This document shows, piece by piece, positions 1-9,106 of a stretch of 64,000 nucleotides of DNA; the stretch's first letter is position 1; each line of letters opens with the position of its first letter. A program made the translations under genes and the position numbers. Origin of the DNA: Nodosilinea sp. FACHB-131 (GTDB lineage Bacteria; Cyanobacteriota; Cyanobacteriia; Phormidesmidales; Phormidesmidaceae); assembly GCF_014695395.1 (NCBI RefSeq), contig NZ_JACJOF010000011.1, positions 62,001-126,000 on the forward strand, written 5' to 3'. A model generated the notes under the pieces. That model saw only the letters and a list, made by a program, of their open reading frames with translations, was not told the DNA's origin and did no database searches.

Positions 1-308
1 CGATCGCCCTAGAGATGGAGCTGGCCGTTTCCGAAAAGCTCGGCGCGAAGGGCATTTACCCCAACGTTGACTTCTACTCGGGGCTGGTCTACCGCAAGCT
101 GGGCATTCCGACTGATTTGTTTACGCCGATCTTTGCGATCGCCCGGGTGGCTGGCTGGCTAGCCCACTGGAAAGAGCAGCTCGGCGAAAACCGCATCTTC
201 CGGCCTACCCAAATCTATACTGGCCCCCACAGCCAAACCTATATCGACCTAGCCAATCGTCCCCACATTTGGGATAAACAAGGTTTTTCGGTGTCTGCAC
301 CCACCTGA
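1..308 (+). CDS. gltA: Citrate synthase, C-terminal part (5' truncated)
   Basis: The reading frame is open from the window edge (first full codon at base 3) to TGA at 306-308, so this is the last ~101 residues of a longer protein. The residues fit the C-terminal small domain of citrate synthase: the segment N-V-D-F-Y-S-G, then L-G-I-P-x-D-L-F-T-P-I-F-A-I-A-R-x-A-G-W, and W-K-E-Q near the end. The N-V-D-F-Y-S-G segment carries the catalytic Asp and W-K-E-Q follows the helix lining the active site. The enzyme condenses acetyl-CoA with oxaloacetate and feeds 2-oxoglutarate synthesis for nitrogen assimilation. An imperfect terminator lies just downstream. The N-terminal part is outside the window. 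Confidence 0.93.
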   Translation, partial: IALEMELAVSEKLGAKGIYPNVDFYSGLVYRKLGIPTDLFTPIFAIARVAGWLAHWKEQLGENRIFRPTQIYTGPHSQTYIDLANRPHIWDKQGFSVSAPT

Positions 309-713
309 TGGGTCAGACCCCCCTGGGCACTCTTCTCCCCTGCGCAGATTATTGATCTAGTGACGATTTTCAGGAACTCCTGCCCCTCTGGCGCTTGCGC
401 TGGGGGGCTTTTGTTTTGGGGGCTTGGAGAGGTTTAAGGTGCAAGGTACAGGATTACAGGAGACTATGAGAGAGATTTTGAGTGCAGCAGCTATAGGGAC
501 CTCCCCCTGGGTCCTATACCCTATACCTCAGACCCCTCACCCCCTAAATCTGGAACCCTTTACCTACCCCTCCAACCAGCTCCTCAATTCTTTCCCGCCA
601 AAACTTCCTATGAATCCCACCTGTCCGGCTCGGTGGATGGGGGAAGATGACGGTAGAATCTAAAGTGTTTTCTCTCTACCAGAGTTAACTGTACCGTTGC
701 TAAGGACTGGCCC
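309..713. other. Intergenic region gltA-ndhA with degenerate repeat
   Basis: Apart from the terminator I see no gene. Bases 430-560 contain degenerate copies of an AGGTGCAAGGTACAGGATT-like word and a CTATACCCTATACC-like word that recur elsewhere in the window (about 17.5, 28.3 and 29.9 kb). An open frame of 79 codons at 424-663 runs through this repeat. It has low-complexity, Pro-rich composition and no family resemblance, so I do not call it. The ndhA promoter must lie here, but no clear -35/-10 pair could be fixed. Confidence 0.5.
382..416 (+). terminator. Rho-independent terminator after gltA
   Basis: An imperfect GC-rich stem (GCCCCTCTGGCGC opposite GCGCTGGGGGGC with a short TT loop) is followed by CTTTTGTTTT. 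It lies about 75 bases after the citrate synthase stop codon on the same strand. Confidence 0.65.
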
Positions 714-1832
714 ATGAATCAAGGAATTGACCTACAGGGTAGTTTCGTCAGCGCCCTCGTCGACCTGGGACTGCCCACTGGAGCGGCCAAGGCTCTGTGG
801 TTGCCCCTGCCCATGGTGGTGATTCTGATTGGGGCTACGGTCAGCATTTTTGTGACGGTATGGCTAGAGCGCAAAATTTCTGCGGCCGCTCAGCAGCGAA
901 TTGGGCCTGAGTTTGCTGGGCCTCTTGGCACCCTTCAAGCCGCTGCCGACGGTATCAAGCTGATCTTCAAAGAAGACATTACCCCCGCCAAGGCCGACCC
1001 AATTCTGTTTACGCTGGGGCCGGCGATCGTGGTGATCCCGGTGTTTTTGTCGTACCTAATCGTGCCCTTTGGCCAAAATCTGGTGATCACCGACATTGGC
1101 GTTGGCATCTTTTTGTGGATTGCCCTCTCCAGCATTGCCCCCATTGGCCTGCTGATGTCGGGCTATTCCTCCAACAACAAGTACTCCCTGCTGGGGGGGC
1201 TGCGGGCGGCGGCACAGTCGATTAGCTATGAGATTCCCATGGCGCTGGCGGTGCTGGCGGTGGTGCTGATGTCGAACAGCTTAAGCACCATCGACATTGT
1301 CAATCAGCAGTCGGGCTACGGCATTTTGGGCTGGAATATCTGGCGGCAGCCCGCTGGCTTCTTGATTTTTTGGATTGCCGCCCTGGCGGAGTGCGAGCGT
1401 CTGCCCTTTGACCTGCCAGAGGCGGAGGAAGAGCTGGTGGCCGGTTACCAGACCGAATACACCGGCATGAAGTTTGGCCTGTTCTACGTAGGTTCCTACG
1501 TCAACCTGGTGCTGTCGGCGCTGATCGTCTCGATTTTGTATCTGGGCGGCTGGGAATCTCCCATCTCGGTGAGCTGGTTAGCCAGTTTGATTGGGGTCAG
1601 CGAAACTACCCCCTGGCTCCAGGTGATCACTGCTTCCCTCGGCATTGTGATGACCCTGTTCAAGGCCTACGCCCTAGTCTTCATTGCGGTGCTGCTGCGG
1701 TGGACTGTGCCCCGCGTTCGCATTGACCAACTGCTTGACTTTGGCTGGAAGTTTCTGCTGCCGGTAGCGTTGGTCAACCTGTTGCTGACTGCGGCCCTCA
1801 AGCTGGCGTTTCCGGTTGCCTTTGGTGGCTAG
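714..1832 (+). CDS. ndhA: NAD(P)H-quinone oxidoreductase subunit 1 (NdhA)
   Basis: The 372-residue hydrophobic protein is the NuoH/ND1 homologue of the photosynthetic NDH-1 complex in the thylakoid membrane. It joins the peripheral arm to the membrane arm and forms part of the plastoquinone site. Recognisable segments are [16 protein letters not shown] near residue 50, the [14 protein letters not shown] loop near 162, and the acidic loop [16 protein letters not shown] near 226. These are the hallmark ND1 loops. Length matches cyanobacterial NdhA. The ATG follows a weak AAGGAC Shine-Dalgarno. It is the first gene of a co-directional ndhA-I-G-E cluster closed by a terminator at 3679. Confidence 0.97.
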   Translation: MNQGIDLQGSFVSALVDLGLPTGAAKALWLPLPMVVILIGATVSIFVTVWLERKISAAAQQRIGPEFAGPLGTLQAAADGIKLIFKEDITPAKADPILFTLGPAIVVIPVFLSYLIVPFGQNLVITDIGVGIFLWIALSSIAPIGLLMSGYSSNNKYSLLGGLRAAAQSISYEIPMALAVLAVVLMSNSLSTIDIVNQQSGYGILGWNIWRQPAGFLIFWIAALAECERLPFDLPEAEEELVAGYQTEYTGMKFGLFYVGSYVNLVLSALIVSILYLGGWESPISVSWLASLIGVSETTPWLQVITASLGIVMTLFKAYALVFIAVLLRWTVPRVRIDQLLDFGWKFLLPVALVNLLLTAALKLAFPVAFGG

Positions 1833-1939
1833 CTCAAAGCGCTTGCTCTACCCTGTAAATAGGTGGCTGCTGGTAGCTAGCCTCTGCTGAAAGCTCAACT
1901 ACCCCACTGACAACCTGTACCACTGCGGAGATTTTCCCC

Positions 1940-2563
1940 ATGCTGGGTTTTCTTAAACAAGTCGGCGATTATGCCAAAGAGAGCTTACAGGCGGCCAAAT
2001 ATATTGGCCAGGGGCTTTCTGTAACCTTTGACCATATGAGTCGCCGGCCGGTGACGGTGCAGTACCCCTATGAGAAACTGATCCCCTCAGAGCGGTTTCG
2101 GGGACGCATTCACTTTGAGTTTGACAAGTGCATTGCCTGTGAGGTGTGTGTGCGGGTGTGCCCCATCAACTTGCCTGTAGTTGATTGGGAGTTTGATAAG
2201 GCGACTAAGAAAAAAGACCTGAAGCACTACAGCATTGACTTTGGGGTTTGCATTTTCTGCGGCAACTGCGTGGAGTATTGCCCCACCAACTGTCTGTCGA
2301 TGACTGAAGAGTATGAGCTGGCTGTCTATGAGCGCCACGAGCTGAACTATGACAACGTAGCCCTAGGTCGTTTGCCCTACAAGGTCACCCAAGACCCGAT
2401 GGTCACTCCCCTGCGGGAACTGGCCTACCTGCCTAAAGGCGTCATGGGTCCTCATGATCTGCCGGTCAACGCTCGGCGGGCGGGCCAGATGCCCCAAGAA
2501 ATTTTGGAGGCGGCCCAAAAAGAGGCTAAAGCGGCTGAAGGCGAAGCCAAGCCTAAGGAGTAA
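1940..2563 (+). CDS. ndhI: NAD(P)H-quinone oxidoreductase subunit I, 2x[4Fe-4S] ferredoxin type
   Basis: The protein has 207 residues. Two CxxCxxCxxxCP clusters ([12 protein letters not shown] near residue 65 and [12 protein letters not shown] near 104) bind the two [4Fe-4S] centres that carry electrons from ferredoxin-reduced NDH-1 toward plastoquinone. The amphipathic N-terminus (residues 1-50) matches the NuoI/NdhI membrane-docking helix. The C-terminal ~30 residues are Ala/Glu/Lys rich and variable in the family. It lies 107 bases after ndhA, with GGAG upstream of the ATG. Interior of the ndhA-I-G-E operon. Confidence 0.97.
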   Translation: MLGFLKQVGDYAKESLQAAKYIGQGLSVTFDHMSRRPVTVQYPYEKLIPSERFRGRIHFEFDKCIACEVCVRVCPINLPVVDWEFDKATKKKDLKHYSIDFGVCIFCGNCVEYCPTNCLSMTEEYELAVYERHELNYDNVALGRLPYKVTQDPMVTPLRELAYLPKGVMGPHDLPVNARRAGQMPQEILEAAQKEAKAAEGEAKPKE

Positions 2564-2645
2564 TGCACGCGTCAGGGTTCCGTGGTACATTCGCCTAAGC
2601 TAAGACCACGGCTGCGATCGCTCAATTTTTACAGGAGTCAAGACT

Positions 2646-3257
2646 GTGACGCTAGCGGAAGGGGTACAACTCGTTGCCTTTGGCATACTGGTTGCAATGA
2701 CGCTGGGGGGTGCCCTGGGGGTCGTGCTATTAGATAACATTGTCTACTCGGCGTTTTTGCTGGGAGGCGTGTTCACCAGCATGGCAGGCCTTTACATCTT
2801 GCTCAATGCGGGGTTTGTAGCTGCTGCTCAGGTGCTGGTGTATGTGGGTGCAGTCAGCGTGCTGATTCTGTTTGGGATCATGCTGGTGAATAAGGAACAG
2901 GAGTTCACCCCCATGAAGCAGGCCTGGGTGGGCAAGATCGCTACTGGCGGAGTTTGCGTTGGTCTGTTTGCGCTGCTGACAACCTCAACTCTAAATACGC
3001 CGTGGGCTATTTCTACCGAGGTGCCCCAGGGTGAGCTAGCCACTGTCGCCATTGGTATTCACTTTTTTACCGATTATCTGCTCCCCTTTGAGCTGGCTTC
3101 GGTGCTGCTGCTGATCGCGCTGATTGGGGCGATCGTGCTGGCTCGCCGCGAATTGATTCCTGACGTAGCTCCTGGGGAGACTGCCTCTGAAGCATTGCAG
3201 CTGCCAGAGCGGCCGCGCGAACTGGTGTCGTCGGTGGCAAGCCCAGAGTCTGATTAG
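2646..3257 (+). CDS. ndhG: NAD(P)H-quinone oxidoreductase subunit 6 (NdhG)
   Basis: A 203-residue membrane protein homologous to NuoJ/ND6 of the NDH-1 proton-pumping membrane arm. About five transmembrane helices are visible. The conserved segment A-A-Q-V-L-V-Y-V-G-A-V-S-V-L-I-L-F near residue 60 is the ND6 signature around the pi-bulge helix. The C-terminal ~35 residues are hydrophilic and Pro/Glu rich. GTG is the likely start because AGGAG sits nine bases upstream. Third gene of the ndh operon. Confidence 0.95.
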   Translation: MTLAEGVQLVAFGILVAMTLGGALGVVLLDNIVYSAFLLGGVFTSMAGLYILLNAGFVAAAQVLVYVGAVSVLILFGIMLVNKEQEFTPMKQAWVGKIATGGVCVGLFALLTTSTLNTPWAISTEVPQGELATVAIGIHFFTDYLLPFELASVLLLIALIGAIVLARRELIPDVAPGETASEALQLPERPRELVSSVASPESD

Positions 3258-3346
3258 ACCTCTGTTTGTCAGCCTTGTCAGGCTGAGGAACTGCTGCTTG
3301 AGGCTCAAAACTGTTGTTAGGTACTGGAACGAATTCTTCTTTAGCC

Positions 3347-3652
3347 ATGCAACTTGAGTATTTTCTGCTTACTGCCGCTGCCCTGTTCTGTATTGGCATC
3401 TATGGCCTGGTTAACAGCCGCAACGTCATTCGCGTGCTGATGTCCATTGAGCTGATGCTGAATGCCGTCAACCTGAACCTGCTGGCGTTTTCGAACTACC
3501 TCGACCCGGTGGGCATTAACGGTCAGGTGTTTGCGGTGTTTGTGATTAGCATTGCGGCGGCAGAGGCGGCAGTGGGGTTGGCTATCGTGCTGTCGATCTA
3601 CCGCAACCGCGACACAGTAGATATGGAGCAGTTCAATTTGCTCAAGTGGTAG
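3347..3652 (+). CDS. ndhE: NAD(P)H-quinone oxidoreductase subunit 4L (NdhE)
   Basis: A 101-residue NuoK/ND4L homologue with three transmembrane helices. [12 protein letters not shown] in the second helix carries the conserved membrane Glu that takes part in proton transfer. I chose the ATG at 3347 (M-Q-L-E-Y-F) over an upstream TTG at 3314 because it gives the standard family length and N-terminus. The last gene of the ndh operon, followed within 30 bases by a strong terminator. Confidence 0.96.
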   Translation: MQLEYFLLTAAALFCIGIYGLVNSRNVIRVLMSIELMLNAVNLNLLAFSNYLDPVGINGQVFAVFVISIAAAEAAVGLAIVLSIYRNRDTVDMEQFNLLKW

Positions 3653-3678
3653 AACTGCCGAAGCGTAGGAATGTCTGG

Positions 3679-3719
3679 ATTGTAGAGGGGGTGGCATTGC
3701 TCCCTCTACAATTGTTTTT
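3679..3719 (+). terminator. Terminator of the ndhA-I-G-E operon
   Basis: A perfect 11-bp stem (ATTGTAGAGGG at 3679-3689 with CCCTCTACAAT at 3702-3712) and a 12-base loop are followed by TGTTTTT. Confidence 0.88.
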
Positions 3720-3801
3720 AAAGCACTGGGGTGTCGCTGTCTAAGAACGCTGGAGACGGTGTACTCTCTCGCTCTGTACTATCAACCCACGGCATTTTGT
3801 T

Positions 3802-4722
3802 GTGCAACTTGAGCAAGTCATCATTGTCCATAAGGCTGGTAATCGGCTGAGCCAAAAGTGGGCCGAGAAGTGCGCCCACCAGCTAGAAGCCTTGGGAAGT
3901 AAGGTCTTGCGCGGCCCCAGCGGGCCTAAGGACAACCCCTACCCGGTGTTTTTGGCCTCGGTGAGTCAGCCCATTGATCTGGCTATTGTGTTTGGTGGTG
4001 ACGGCACAGCGCTGACGGCGGCTCGTAACTTGGCCGCCGAGAATATTCCTATCTTGGCGGTCAATATTGGCGGTCATCTGGGGTTTTTGACCGAAAGTTC
4101 TGAGGAGATGGATGACACCGAGTCGGTGTGGGAGCGGTTGCTGAGCGATCGCTTTGCCGTTCAGCGGCGCATGATGCTCCAGGCCCGCATCTACGAAGGC
4201 CACCGCACCAACCTCGATCCCCTCAGCGAGGTCTACCTGGCCCTCAACGAAATGGCCATCAAGCCAGCTTCCCCCGATCGCATGATCACCTCCATGCTCG
4301 AAATGGAGATCGACGGCGAGGTGGTAGACCAGTACCAGGGCGATGGTCTGCTGATCAGCTCCCCCACGGGCTCGACCGGCTACACGGTAGCGGCAGGTGG
4401 CCCGATTATTCACCCCGGAATGGATGCGATCGTGGTGACGCCCATTTGCCCCCTCAGCCTGTCGAGCCGCCCGATTGTGCTGCCGCCCGGCTCAGTGGTC
4501 AGTGTGTGGCCCCTGGCCGATCCCGACCTCACCACCAAGCTATGGACCGATGGAATTTTGGGCACCGCCATCTGGCCCGGGCAGCGGGTGGATGTGCGCA
4601 GCGCTGAGGCCATGGCCCAGTTTATTATTCTGAGACAGGACCATTCCTACTACGGCACCCTGCGCAACAAGCTCAACTGGGCTGGCACCCGCGTCAACTA
4701 TGTGAACAATCATAGAAACTAG
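3802..4722 (+). CDS. nadK: NAD kinase
   Basis: This 306-residue protein phosphorylates NAD to NADP with ATP or polyphosphate, supplying NADP for photosynthetic electron transport. The G-G-D-G-T catalytic motif is at residues 65-69 and the NAD-binding N-E (L-A-L-N-E-M) is near 150. The glycine-rich D-G-L-L-I-S-S-P-T-G-S-T-G-Y segment near 180 is the second signature of the family. The C-terminus ends in the R-x-x-L-x-W segment common to cyanobacterial NadK1-type enzymes. The start is GTG, which opens V-Q-L-E-Q. It stands alone after the ndh terminator and converges with the small gene on the minus strand at 4794. Confidence 0.95.
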   Translation: MQLEQVIIVHKAGNRLSQKWAEKCAHQLEALGSKVLRGPSGPKDNPYPVFLASVSQPIDLAIVFGGDGTALTAARNLAAENIPILAVNIGGHLGFLTESSEEMDDTESVWERLLSDRFAVQRRMMLQARIYEGHRTNLDPLSEVYLALNEMAIKPASPDRMITSMLEMEIDGEVVDQYQGDGLLISSPTGSTGYTVAAGGPIIHPGMDAIVVTPICPLSLSSRPIVLPPGSVVSVWPLADPDLTTKLWTDGILGTAIWPGQRVDVRSAEAMAQFIILRQDHSYYGTLRNKLNWAGTRVNYVNNHRN

Positions 4723-4793
4723 GTGACCCGTTGTAGAAAGAATGAAAAACGAAAAGCCGTACTCCTCTTCGTTCTTCGCCTTTCTGTTTTTTC

Positions 4794-5084
4794 CTACGAG
4801 CTGTGGCGATCGCGGTGGATATCATAAATCGCTTTTTCCCAGCACCACTGCTCGCTCTGGTTGGGGTTGCGCAGCTGCACCTGCTCGACTAACCGCTCGG
4901 CTACGGCTTGGTTGCCTCCTACCAAGCGCAGGAGCTGCCGTTGGGTGCGGCCCCGCACCGACCGACTTGGGGCGCTGGCGGTTGGTGAGCGATAGGCGGC
5001 GGGCCCTCGTCGGCCCTGGCGACGATTCAGCCAGAAGAGGAGCGCGATGATGAGCGCGATCGCCAACAAAAAAGATAAATCCAT
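4794..5084 (-). CDS. Small single-pass membrane protein, cyanobacterial hypothetical
   Basis: A 96-residue protein with one N-terminal transmembrane helix (about residues 4-19, L-L-A-I-A-L-I-I-A-L-L-F-W-L). A basic, Ser/Pro-rich linker follows, then a soluble tail around R-L-V-G-G-N-Q-A-V-A-E-R-L-V-E-Q-V and W-C-W-E-K-A-I-Y-D-I-H-R-D. The tail looks like a conserved cyanobacterial module of unknown function (residues about 45-92). It converges with nadK and diverges from ycf3. No function can be assigned; coding status rests on the coherent membrane-plus-tail design and its conservation-like composition. Confidence 0.7.
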   Translation of the reverse strand: MDLSFLLAIALIIALLFWLNRRQGRRGPAAYRSPTASAPSRSVRGRTQRQLLRLVGGNQAVAERLVEQVQLRNPNQSEQWCWEKAIYDIHRDRHSS

Positions 5085-5104
5085 TCCAGCGGCATAACGT
5101 GGCT

Positions 5105-5162
5105 ATGACCCTCGGAGCCCTTGGCTAGACGCAGGCTACGGCCAGTGGCTCACGTCTAGGGT
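5105..5162. repeat. Imperfect long hairpin upstream of the 5084 gene
   Basis: GACCCT and CTAGACG in the left part face CGTCTAG and AGGGTC in the right part, leaving a ~20-base loop. The dyad lies between the divergent small membrane protein gene and ycf3. It could be a transcript structure or a repeat remnant; nothing fixes its role. Confidence 0.35.
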
Positions 5163-5275
5163 CGAATTGAGCTAACTCTAGTTCTACCCAAAAATGCCGT
5201 CTGTCGGCAGGTGGTCGCAATGCCGCTGCCATTAAACCGCCAGGGTTTGCTAGTGTAATTTATATATTTGTCTAG

Positions 5276-5326
5276 CCTAGGCCCCCGAGCAGCTGCTGCG
5301 GCAATATTACCGCCGTCGGGCTTAGG
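5276..5326 (+). promoter_or_regulatory. Structured leader hairpin before ycf3
   Basis: CCTAGGCCCCCGA (5276-5288) can pair with TCGGGCTTAGG (5316-5326), allowing a G-U and a small bulge. A smaller GCGG/CCGC hairpin sits inside. It starts about 20 bases after an AT-rich TATATATT stretch and ends 36 bases before the ycf3 ATG. It may be part of the ycf3 leader; the transcript start is not known. Confidence 0.4.
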
Positions 5327-5361
5327 TAAGCGTTAAGTCCCTCATTTGCGCGTCGCTACCC

Positions 5362-5883
5362 ATGCCAAGAACCCAACGCAACGACAACTTCATCGACAAA
5401 TCCTTCACCGTCATGGCCGACATGATTTTGAAGATGATGCCCACTAAAAAGAGCCAGAAGGAGGCCTTCGCCTACTACCGCGACGGCATGTCTGCTCAGG
5501 CCGACGGGGAATACGCTGAAGCCATGGAAAACTACCGCGAAGCCCTGCTCTTAGAGGAAGAACCCTACGACAAGAGCTTCATCCTTTACAACATGGGCCT
5601 GATTCACGCCAGCAACGGCGAACATGAAATTGCCCTAGAGAAGTACAAAGAGGCGCTCGACCTCAACCCTCGCCTATGCCAGGCCCTCAACAACATCGCG
5701 GTGATCTACCACTACAAGGGCGAGCAGGCCGAGGCCAGTGGCGACACCGACACCGCCGAAAATCTCTTTGACGAGGCGGCCCGCTACTGGCTAGAGGCTA
5801 TCACCATTGCCCCCAACAACTACATCGAAGCCCAAAACTGGATGAAGAACACCGGCCGCATGAAGAACGATATTTTCTTCTAA
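5362..5883 (+). CDS. ycf3: Photosystem I assembly protein Ycf3
   Basis: A 173-residue tetratricopeptide protein required to assemble photosystem I on the thylakoid surface. The N-terminus [16 protein letters not shown] and the C-terminus near N-W-M-K-x-T-G-R-M are typical of Ycf3 in cyanobacteria and plastids. Three TPR motifs cover roughly residues 36-69, 73-106 and 121-155. Length equals the family norm. It is transcribed away from the 4794 gene; the spacer to gatC holds two dispersed palindromes, so it is probably a single-gene unit. Confidence 0.97.
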   Translation: MPRTQRNDNFIDKSFTVMADMILKMMPTKKSQKEAFAYYRDGMSAQADGEYAEAMENYREALLLEEEPYDKSFILYNMGLIHASNGEHEIALEKYKEALDLNPRLCQALNNIAVIYHYKGEQAEASGDTDTAENLFDEAARYWLEAITIAPNNYIEAQNWMKNTGRMKNDIFF

Positions 5884-5901
5884 GGCAAGCTCTGTAGCCC
5901 G

Positions 5902-5921
5902 TAGGGTGGGCACTGCCCACC
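5902..5921. repeat. Dispersed GGTGGGC-ACT-GCCCACC palindrome
   Basis: A perfect 7-bp stem with a 3-base loop, preceded by GTAG. It matches a short palindromic repeat I know as common in intergenic DNA of many cyanobacteria. It lacks a T-tract, so it is not a classic terminator, though it may protect the ycf3 mRNA end. Confidence 0.55.
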
Positions 5922-5970
5922 ACCGCTTGTCGCTTGTATCAGTTGAATTTTGCCCTGGTTTTCCCCAGCT

Positions 5971-6009
5971 CGATGCGTTGGGTGACCTAGCGTTTCACCC
6001 AACCTACAA
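5971..6009. repeat. Dispersed GATGCGTTGGGT...ACCCAACCTAC palindrome
   Basis: GTTGGGTGA (5977-5985) pairs with TCACCCAAC (5995-6003) around a 9-base loop, with GATGC at the left edge and CTAC at the right. This form is a widespread cyanobacterial intergenic repeat. It lies 40 bases before gatC. Confidence 0.6.
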
Positions 6010-6047
6010 CTGACGAGACTCAGTCCTCTTTTCTGGATTACGTTTCC

Positions 6048-6335
6048 ATGATCGATCTCGAACAGGTTCGCAAAGTTGCCCTGCTGGCCCGCTTAGAACT
6101 CACTGCCGAAGAAGAAGATCAGTTCACCGGGCAGCTCAGCGGCATTCTCGACTATGTGGAGCAGCTCAAGGAGCTCAACACCGACGACGTAGAACCCACC
6201 ACCCGTGCTATTGAGCTCAGCAACATCACCCGCACCGATAGCCTTCAGACCTTCGCTGAACGCGATGCTATTCTCGACTGCGCTCCCGACTGCGAAGATG
6301 GCTTCTTCAAGGTGCCTAAGATTTTGAGCGAGTAG
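6048..6335 (+). CDS. gatC: Asp-tRNA(Asn)/Glu-tRNA(Gln) amidotransferase subunit C
   Basis: A 95-residue GatC, the small stabilising subunit of the GatCAB amidotransferase that converts Glu-tRNA(Gln) to Gln-tRNA(Gln). Family features are V-x-K-V-A-L-L-A-R-L-E-L near the start, then L-S-x-I-L-D-Y-V-E-Q-L-K-E-L-N-T-D-D-V-E-P-T at residues 28-50, and F-F-K-V-P-K-I-L at the C-terminus. The other Gat subunits are not in this window, which is usual in cyanobacteria. Confidence 0.96.
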   Translation: MIDLEQVRKVALLARLELTAEEEDQFTGQLSGILDYVEQLKELNTDDVEPTTRAIELSNITRTDSLQTFAERDAILDCAPDCEDGFFKVPKILSE

Positions 6336-6541
6336 CACCGAGTTAAAACCCAACTAATTCAGCCCTACTGGCCGCCCAGCTCGCTGTCTGTTAAGTAGGG
6401 ACTGTTTTCTTACGATTTCCTACTGATAGCGCTGACAGATCTCAACCTATAGGACAATCGACCTCAGTTTGAATAGTTAGCAGTTGTCAACCGATAGCTG
6501 CGGCTCTACTTTGTCCTGGGGTTTCCCTACGTTGAGGTGCC

Positions 6542-7684
6542 ATGAAGCGTCGGCAGTTGGTTAAAACGACAACCTGGGGCGTGGCGGCGGCTACGACCGC
6601 AAGCCTGGGGGCCTGTGCTGGGGCCTCTTCCTCTGGGGTCGAGGGCGCCGCTGAGGATCTGCCTCGGATCGATTGGCAAATGGCCACCAGCTGGCCTGCC
6701 GCCCTCGACACAATTTTGGGCGGGGCTCAGACCTTTGCTGATCGCGTCAGCGCTATGAGCGGCGGCCGGTTTACCATTTCACCCCGCTCCGCTGGCGAAA
6801 TTGCCCCACCGCTAGAAGTGCTCAATGTGGTTTCCCAGGGGGCGGTGCCCTGTGGCCACACGGCCTCGTACTACTACGTGGGTCGCAGCCCGGTAATGGG
6901 CTTCGGGGCCAGCCTGCCCTTTGGCCTGACCCCTCAGCAGCAAAACGCCTGGCTCTACGAGGGGGGCGGGCTGGAAAAGCTTCAGGAGTTTTACGCCCGT
7001 CAGTTCAACGTGATTCAGTTCCCCGCTGGCAATACCGGGGCGCAGATGGGGGGGTGGTTTCGCCGCGAGATCGCCAGCGTCAGCGATCTGGCCGGGCTCA
7101 AGATGCGCATCCCCGGGCTGGGGGGCCAGGTGATGAGCAAACTGGGGGTAACGGTGCAGACACTGCCGGGGGGCGAGATTTTTCAGGCCCTGCAAACCGG
7201 GGCGATCGACGCTGCCGAGTGGGTCGGCCCCTACGACGACGAAAAGCTGGGACTGAATAAGGTGGCTCAGTACTACTACTACCCCGGCTGGTGGGAGCCG
7301 GGCAGCACCCTGGAGGTGCAGATCAACCTCGACCAGTGGAACCAACTGCCCGAGGTCTATCAGCAGATCGTGCGTACGGCGGCCTTTGAGGCTAATACGG
7401 AAATGCTGTCGCGCTACGAAACCCGCAACAACGAAGCCCTTCAGCGCTTGGTTGACGGCGGCGTGCAGCTGCGCGAATACAGCGCCGAGATTATGACCGC
7501 CGCTCAGGAGGCCACCTTTGACCTCTACGACGAGTTTGCCGCCGGCGATGCCGACTTTAAGGCCATCTATGACGACTGGCGCGGGTTTCGCGATCGCATC
7601 TATGCCTGGAGCCAGCTCAACCAGGGGGCCTTTGAACGCTTTGTCTACAGCAATCTGAAGGCTGGGGGCGAGGCACCCGCCTAG
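6542..7684 (+). CDS. TRAP transporter periplasmic substrate-binding protein (DctP/TakP type)
   Basis: A 380-residue secreted binding protein of a Na+-driven TRAP transporter. The leader M-K-R-R-Q-L-V-K ends in an L-G-A-C lipobox-like site at residue ~25, so it may be membrane-anchored. W-x-M-A-T-S-W near residue 45 opens the mature fold. [10 protein letters not shown]-x-V holds the Arg that clamps the substrate carboxylate, and E-W-V-G-P-Y-D-D and W-E-P-G-S-T resemble 2-oxoacid-binding TakP proteins. The nearest characterised cyanobacterial system I know is the glutamate transporter GtrABC of Synechocystis. The substrate here is uncertain (2-oxoacid or glutamate). It converges, 22 bases apart, with the permease genes on the other strand. 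Confidence 0.9.
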   Translation: MKRRQLVKTTTWGVAAATTASLGACAGASSSGVEGAAEDLPRIDWQMATSWPAALDTILGGAQTFADRVSAMSGGRFTISPRSAGEIAPPLEVLNVVSQGAVPCGHTASYYYVGRSPVMGFGASLPFGLTPQQQNAWLYEGGGLEKLQEFYARQFNVIQFPAGNTGAQMGGWFRREIASVSDLAGLKMRIPGLGGQVMSKLGVTVQTLPGGEIFQALQTGAIDAAEWVGPYDDEKLGLNKVAQYYYYPGWWEPGSTLEVQINLDQWNQLPEVYQQIVRTAAFEANTEMLSRYETRNNEALQRLVDGGVQLREYSAEIMTAAQEATFDLYDEFAAGDADFKAIYDDWRGFRDRIYAWSQLNQGAFERFVYSNLKAGGEAPA

Positions 7685-7706
7685 GTCTCATGGAGCTGAC
7701 GGTGAG

Positions 7707-9041
7707 CTACTGGAGCGATCGCTCTACCAGCCAGCTTACCGTCTGGGGAAACACCATCACGACTACCAGCACTACCAGCTGAATGGCCATAAACGGCAGC
7801 GCGCTGCGGTGAATTTCGCGGGTGCTGATTGTCTTTGGGGCCACGCTCTGCAAATAAAACAGCGAGAACCCGACGGGTGGCGAAATAAACGCCGTCTGCA
7901 AATTCAGCGCCATCACCACCCCAAACCACACCATGTCGATGCCTAACGCCTGAGCGGCGGGCACCAGCAGCGGCATGGCGATAAAGCAAATTTCAATAAA
8001 TTCTAAAAATACCCCCATGGCAAAAATGACTAGGTTGGCCACCAGCAAAAAGGTCAGGTAGCCTCCCGGCAGATTTATCAGCAGGTTGGTGATCAGGGTT
8101 TTGCCTCCCAGCGCATCAAACACCAGGCCAAAAAACGACGAGCAAAACAAAATAATCAGCACGACCCCGGTCACGATCGCTGTAGCGTGGGCGGCCTCTT
8201 GCAGCAGCTTGAGCGACAGCCGTCGGTTCAGGGCGGCCAGTCCGCAGGCTCCCACGGCCCCGACCGCGCCCGCCTCGGTGGGGGTAGCAATGCCAAAGAA
8301 AATGCTGCCCAGCACCACAAAAATCAGCAGTACTGGCGGCACGATCGCCTTCAGCGCCCGCTTTAGCAGCTCCCAGCGGCTGATCTGGCGCATTGCTAGG
8401 GGCAGCGATGGGGCTGTACCGGGTTTGAAGTAGGCCACCACTAGCACATAGACCGCGTAGGCTGCGGCCAGCATCAGCCCCGGAATCAGCGCCCCCAAAA
8501 ATAGATCGCCCACCGACACCCCCAGCTGGTCGCTCAGCACCACCAGCACCAGGCTGGGCGGAATCAGCTGCGCCAGGGTGCCCGAGGCAATGATGGTGCC
8601 AGCGGCCAGCTCCTTGTCGTAGCCGTGGCGCAGCATAATCGGCAGCGAAATCATGCCCATGAGAATGACCGTGGCGGCCACCACCCCAGTTGTCGCCGCC
8701 AGCAGGGTGCCAACCAGCACCACCGCCAGGGCCATGCCGCCGCGCAGGGGGCCGAGCACCAGGCCGATGGTCTCTAGCAGTTCCTCCGCTAGGCCCGACT
8801 TTTCGAGCACCGCGCCCAAAAACACAAAAAACGGAATCGCCAGCAGTGTGAAGTTGCCCATGGTGCCAAACCAGATGTTGGGCAGCAACAGTAGTCGGGC
8901 AGGCTCAAAGGCCCCCAGCAGCCAGCCCACCAGGCCAAACACCAGCCCCGTACCGGCAAAGGAAAACGCCACGGGGTAGCCGCTCATCAAAATCAAAAAG
9001 AAGCCAACGAACATCGCGATCGCCAACCACTCGTAGCCCAT
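7707..9041 (-). CDS. TRAP transporter large permease (DctM type)
   Basis: The 444-residue polytopic protein (about 11-12 transmembrane helices) is the ion-coupled permease of a TRAP transporter in the plasma membrane. It opens [10 protein letters not shown]. Family features include the G-x-P-V-A-F-S-F-A-G start, I-P[15 protein letters not shown], and I-P-P-S-L-V-L near residue 177. P-T-E-A-G-A-V-G-A and the C-terminal [10 protein letters not shown] are also seen. It forms a unit with the small permease 65 bases upstream. The binding protein is encoded convergently on the plus strand. Confidence 0.95.
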   Translation of the reverse strand: MGYEWLAIAMFVGFFLILMSGYPVAFSFAGTGLVFGLVGWLLGAFEPARLLLLPNIWFGTMGNFTLLAIPFFVFLGAVLEKSGLAEELLETIGLVLGPLRGGMALAVVLVGTLLAATTGVVAATVILMGMISLPIMLRHGYDKELAAGTIIASGTLAQLIPPSLVLVVLSDQLGVSVGDLFLGALIPGLMLAAAYAVYVLVVAYFKPGTAPSLPLAMRQISRWELLKRALKAIVPPVLLIFVVLGSIFFGIATPTEAGAVGAVGACGLAALNRRLSLKLLQEAAHATAIVTGVVLIILFCSSFFGLVFDALGGKTLITNLLINLPGGYLTFLLVANLVIFAMGVFLEFIEICFIAMPLLVPAAQALGIDMVWFGVVMALNLQTAFISPPVGFSLFYLQSVAPKTISTREIHRSALPFMAIQLVVLVVVMVFPQTVSWLVERSLQ

Positions 9042-9106
9042 GGCGCACCTTACAAGGGGGACTCAAGAAACTGCATGCTGAAAACTGTGGGATTGCCCAT
9101 GACCGC

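Noticed and set aside
424-663. 79-codon plus-strand reading frame
   Set aside because: It runs through a degenerate intergenic repeat, is Pro/Leu low complexity and has no ribosome site or family pattern.
4128-4607. 159-codon plus-strand frame
   Set aside because: It lies in another frame of nadK, which has all its motifs; composition is Arg/Pro/His rich, typical of a shadow frame.
7715-7730. HIP1-centred palindrome at the dctP/dctM junction as a terminator
   Set aside because: It lies inside the dctM coding end, the stem has no loop of normal size and no T-tract follows.
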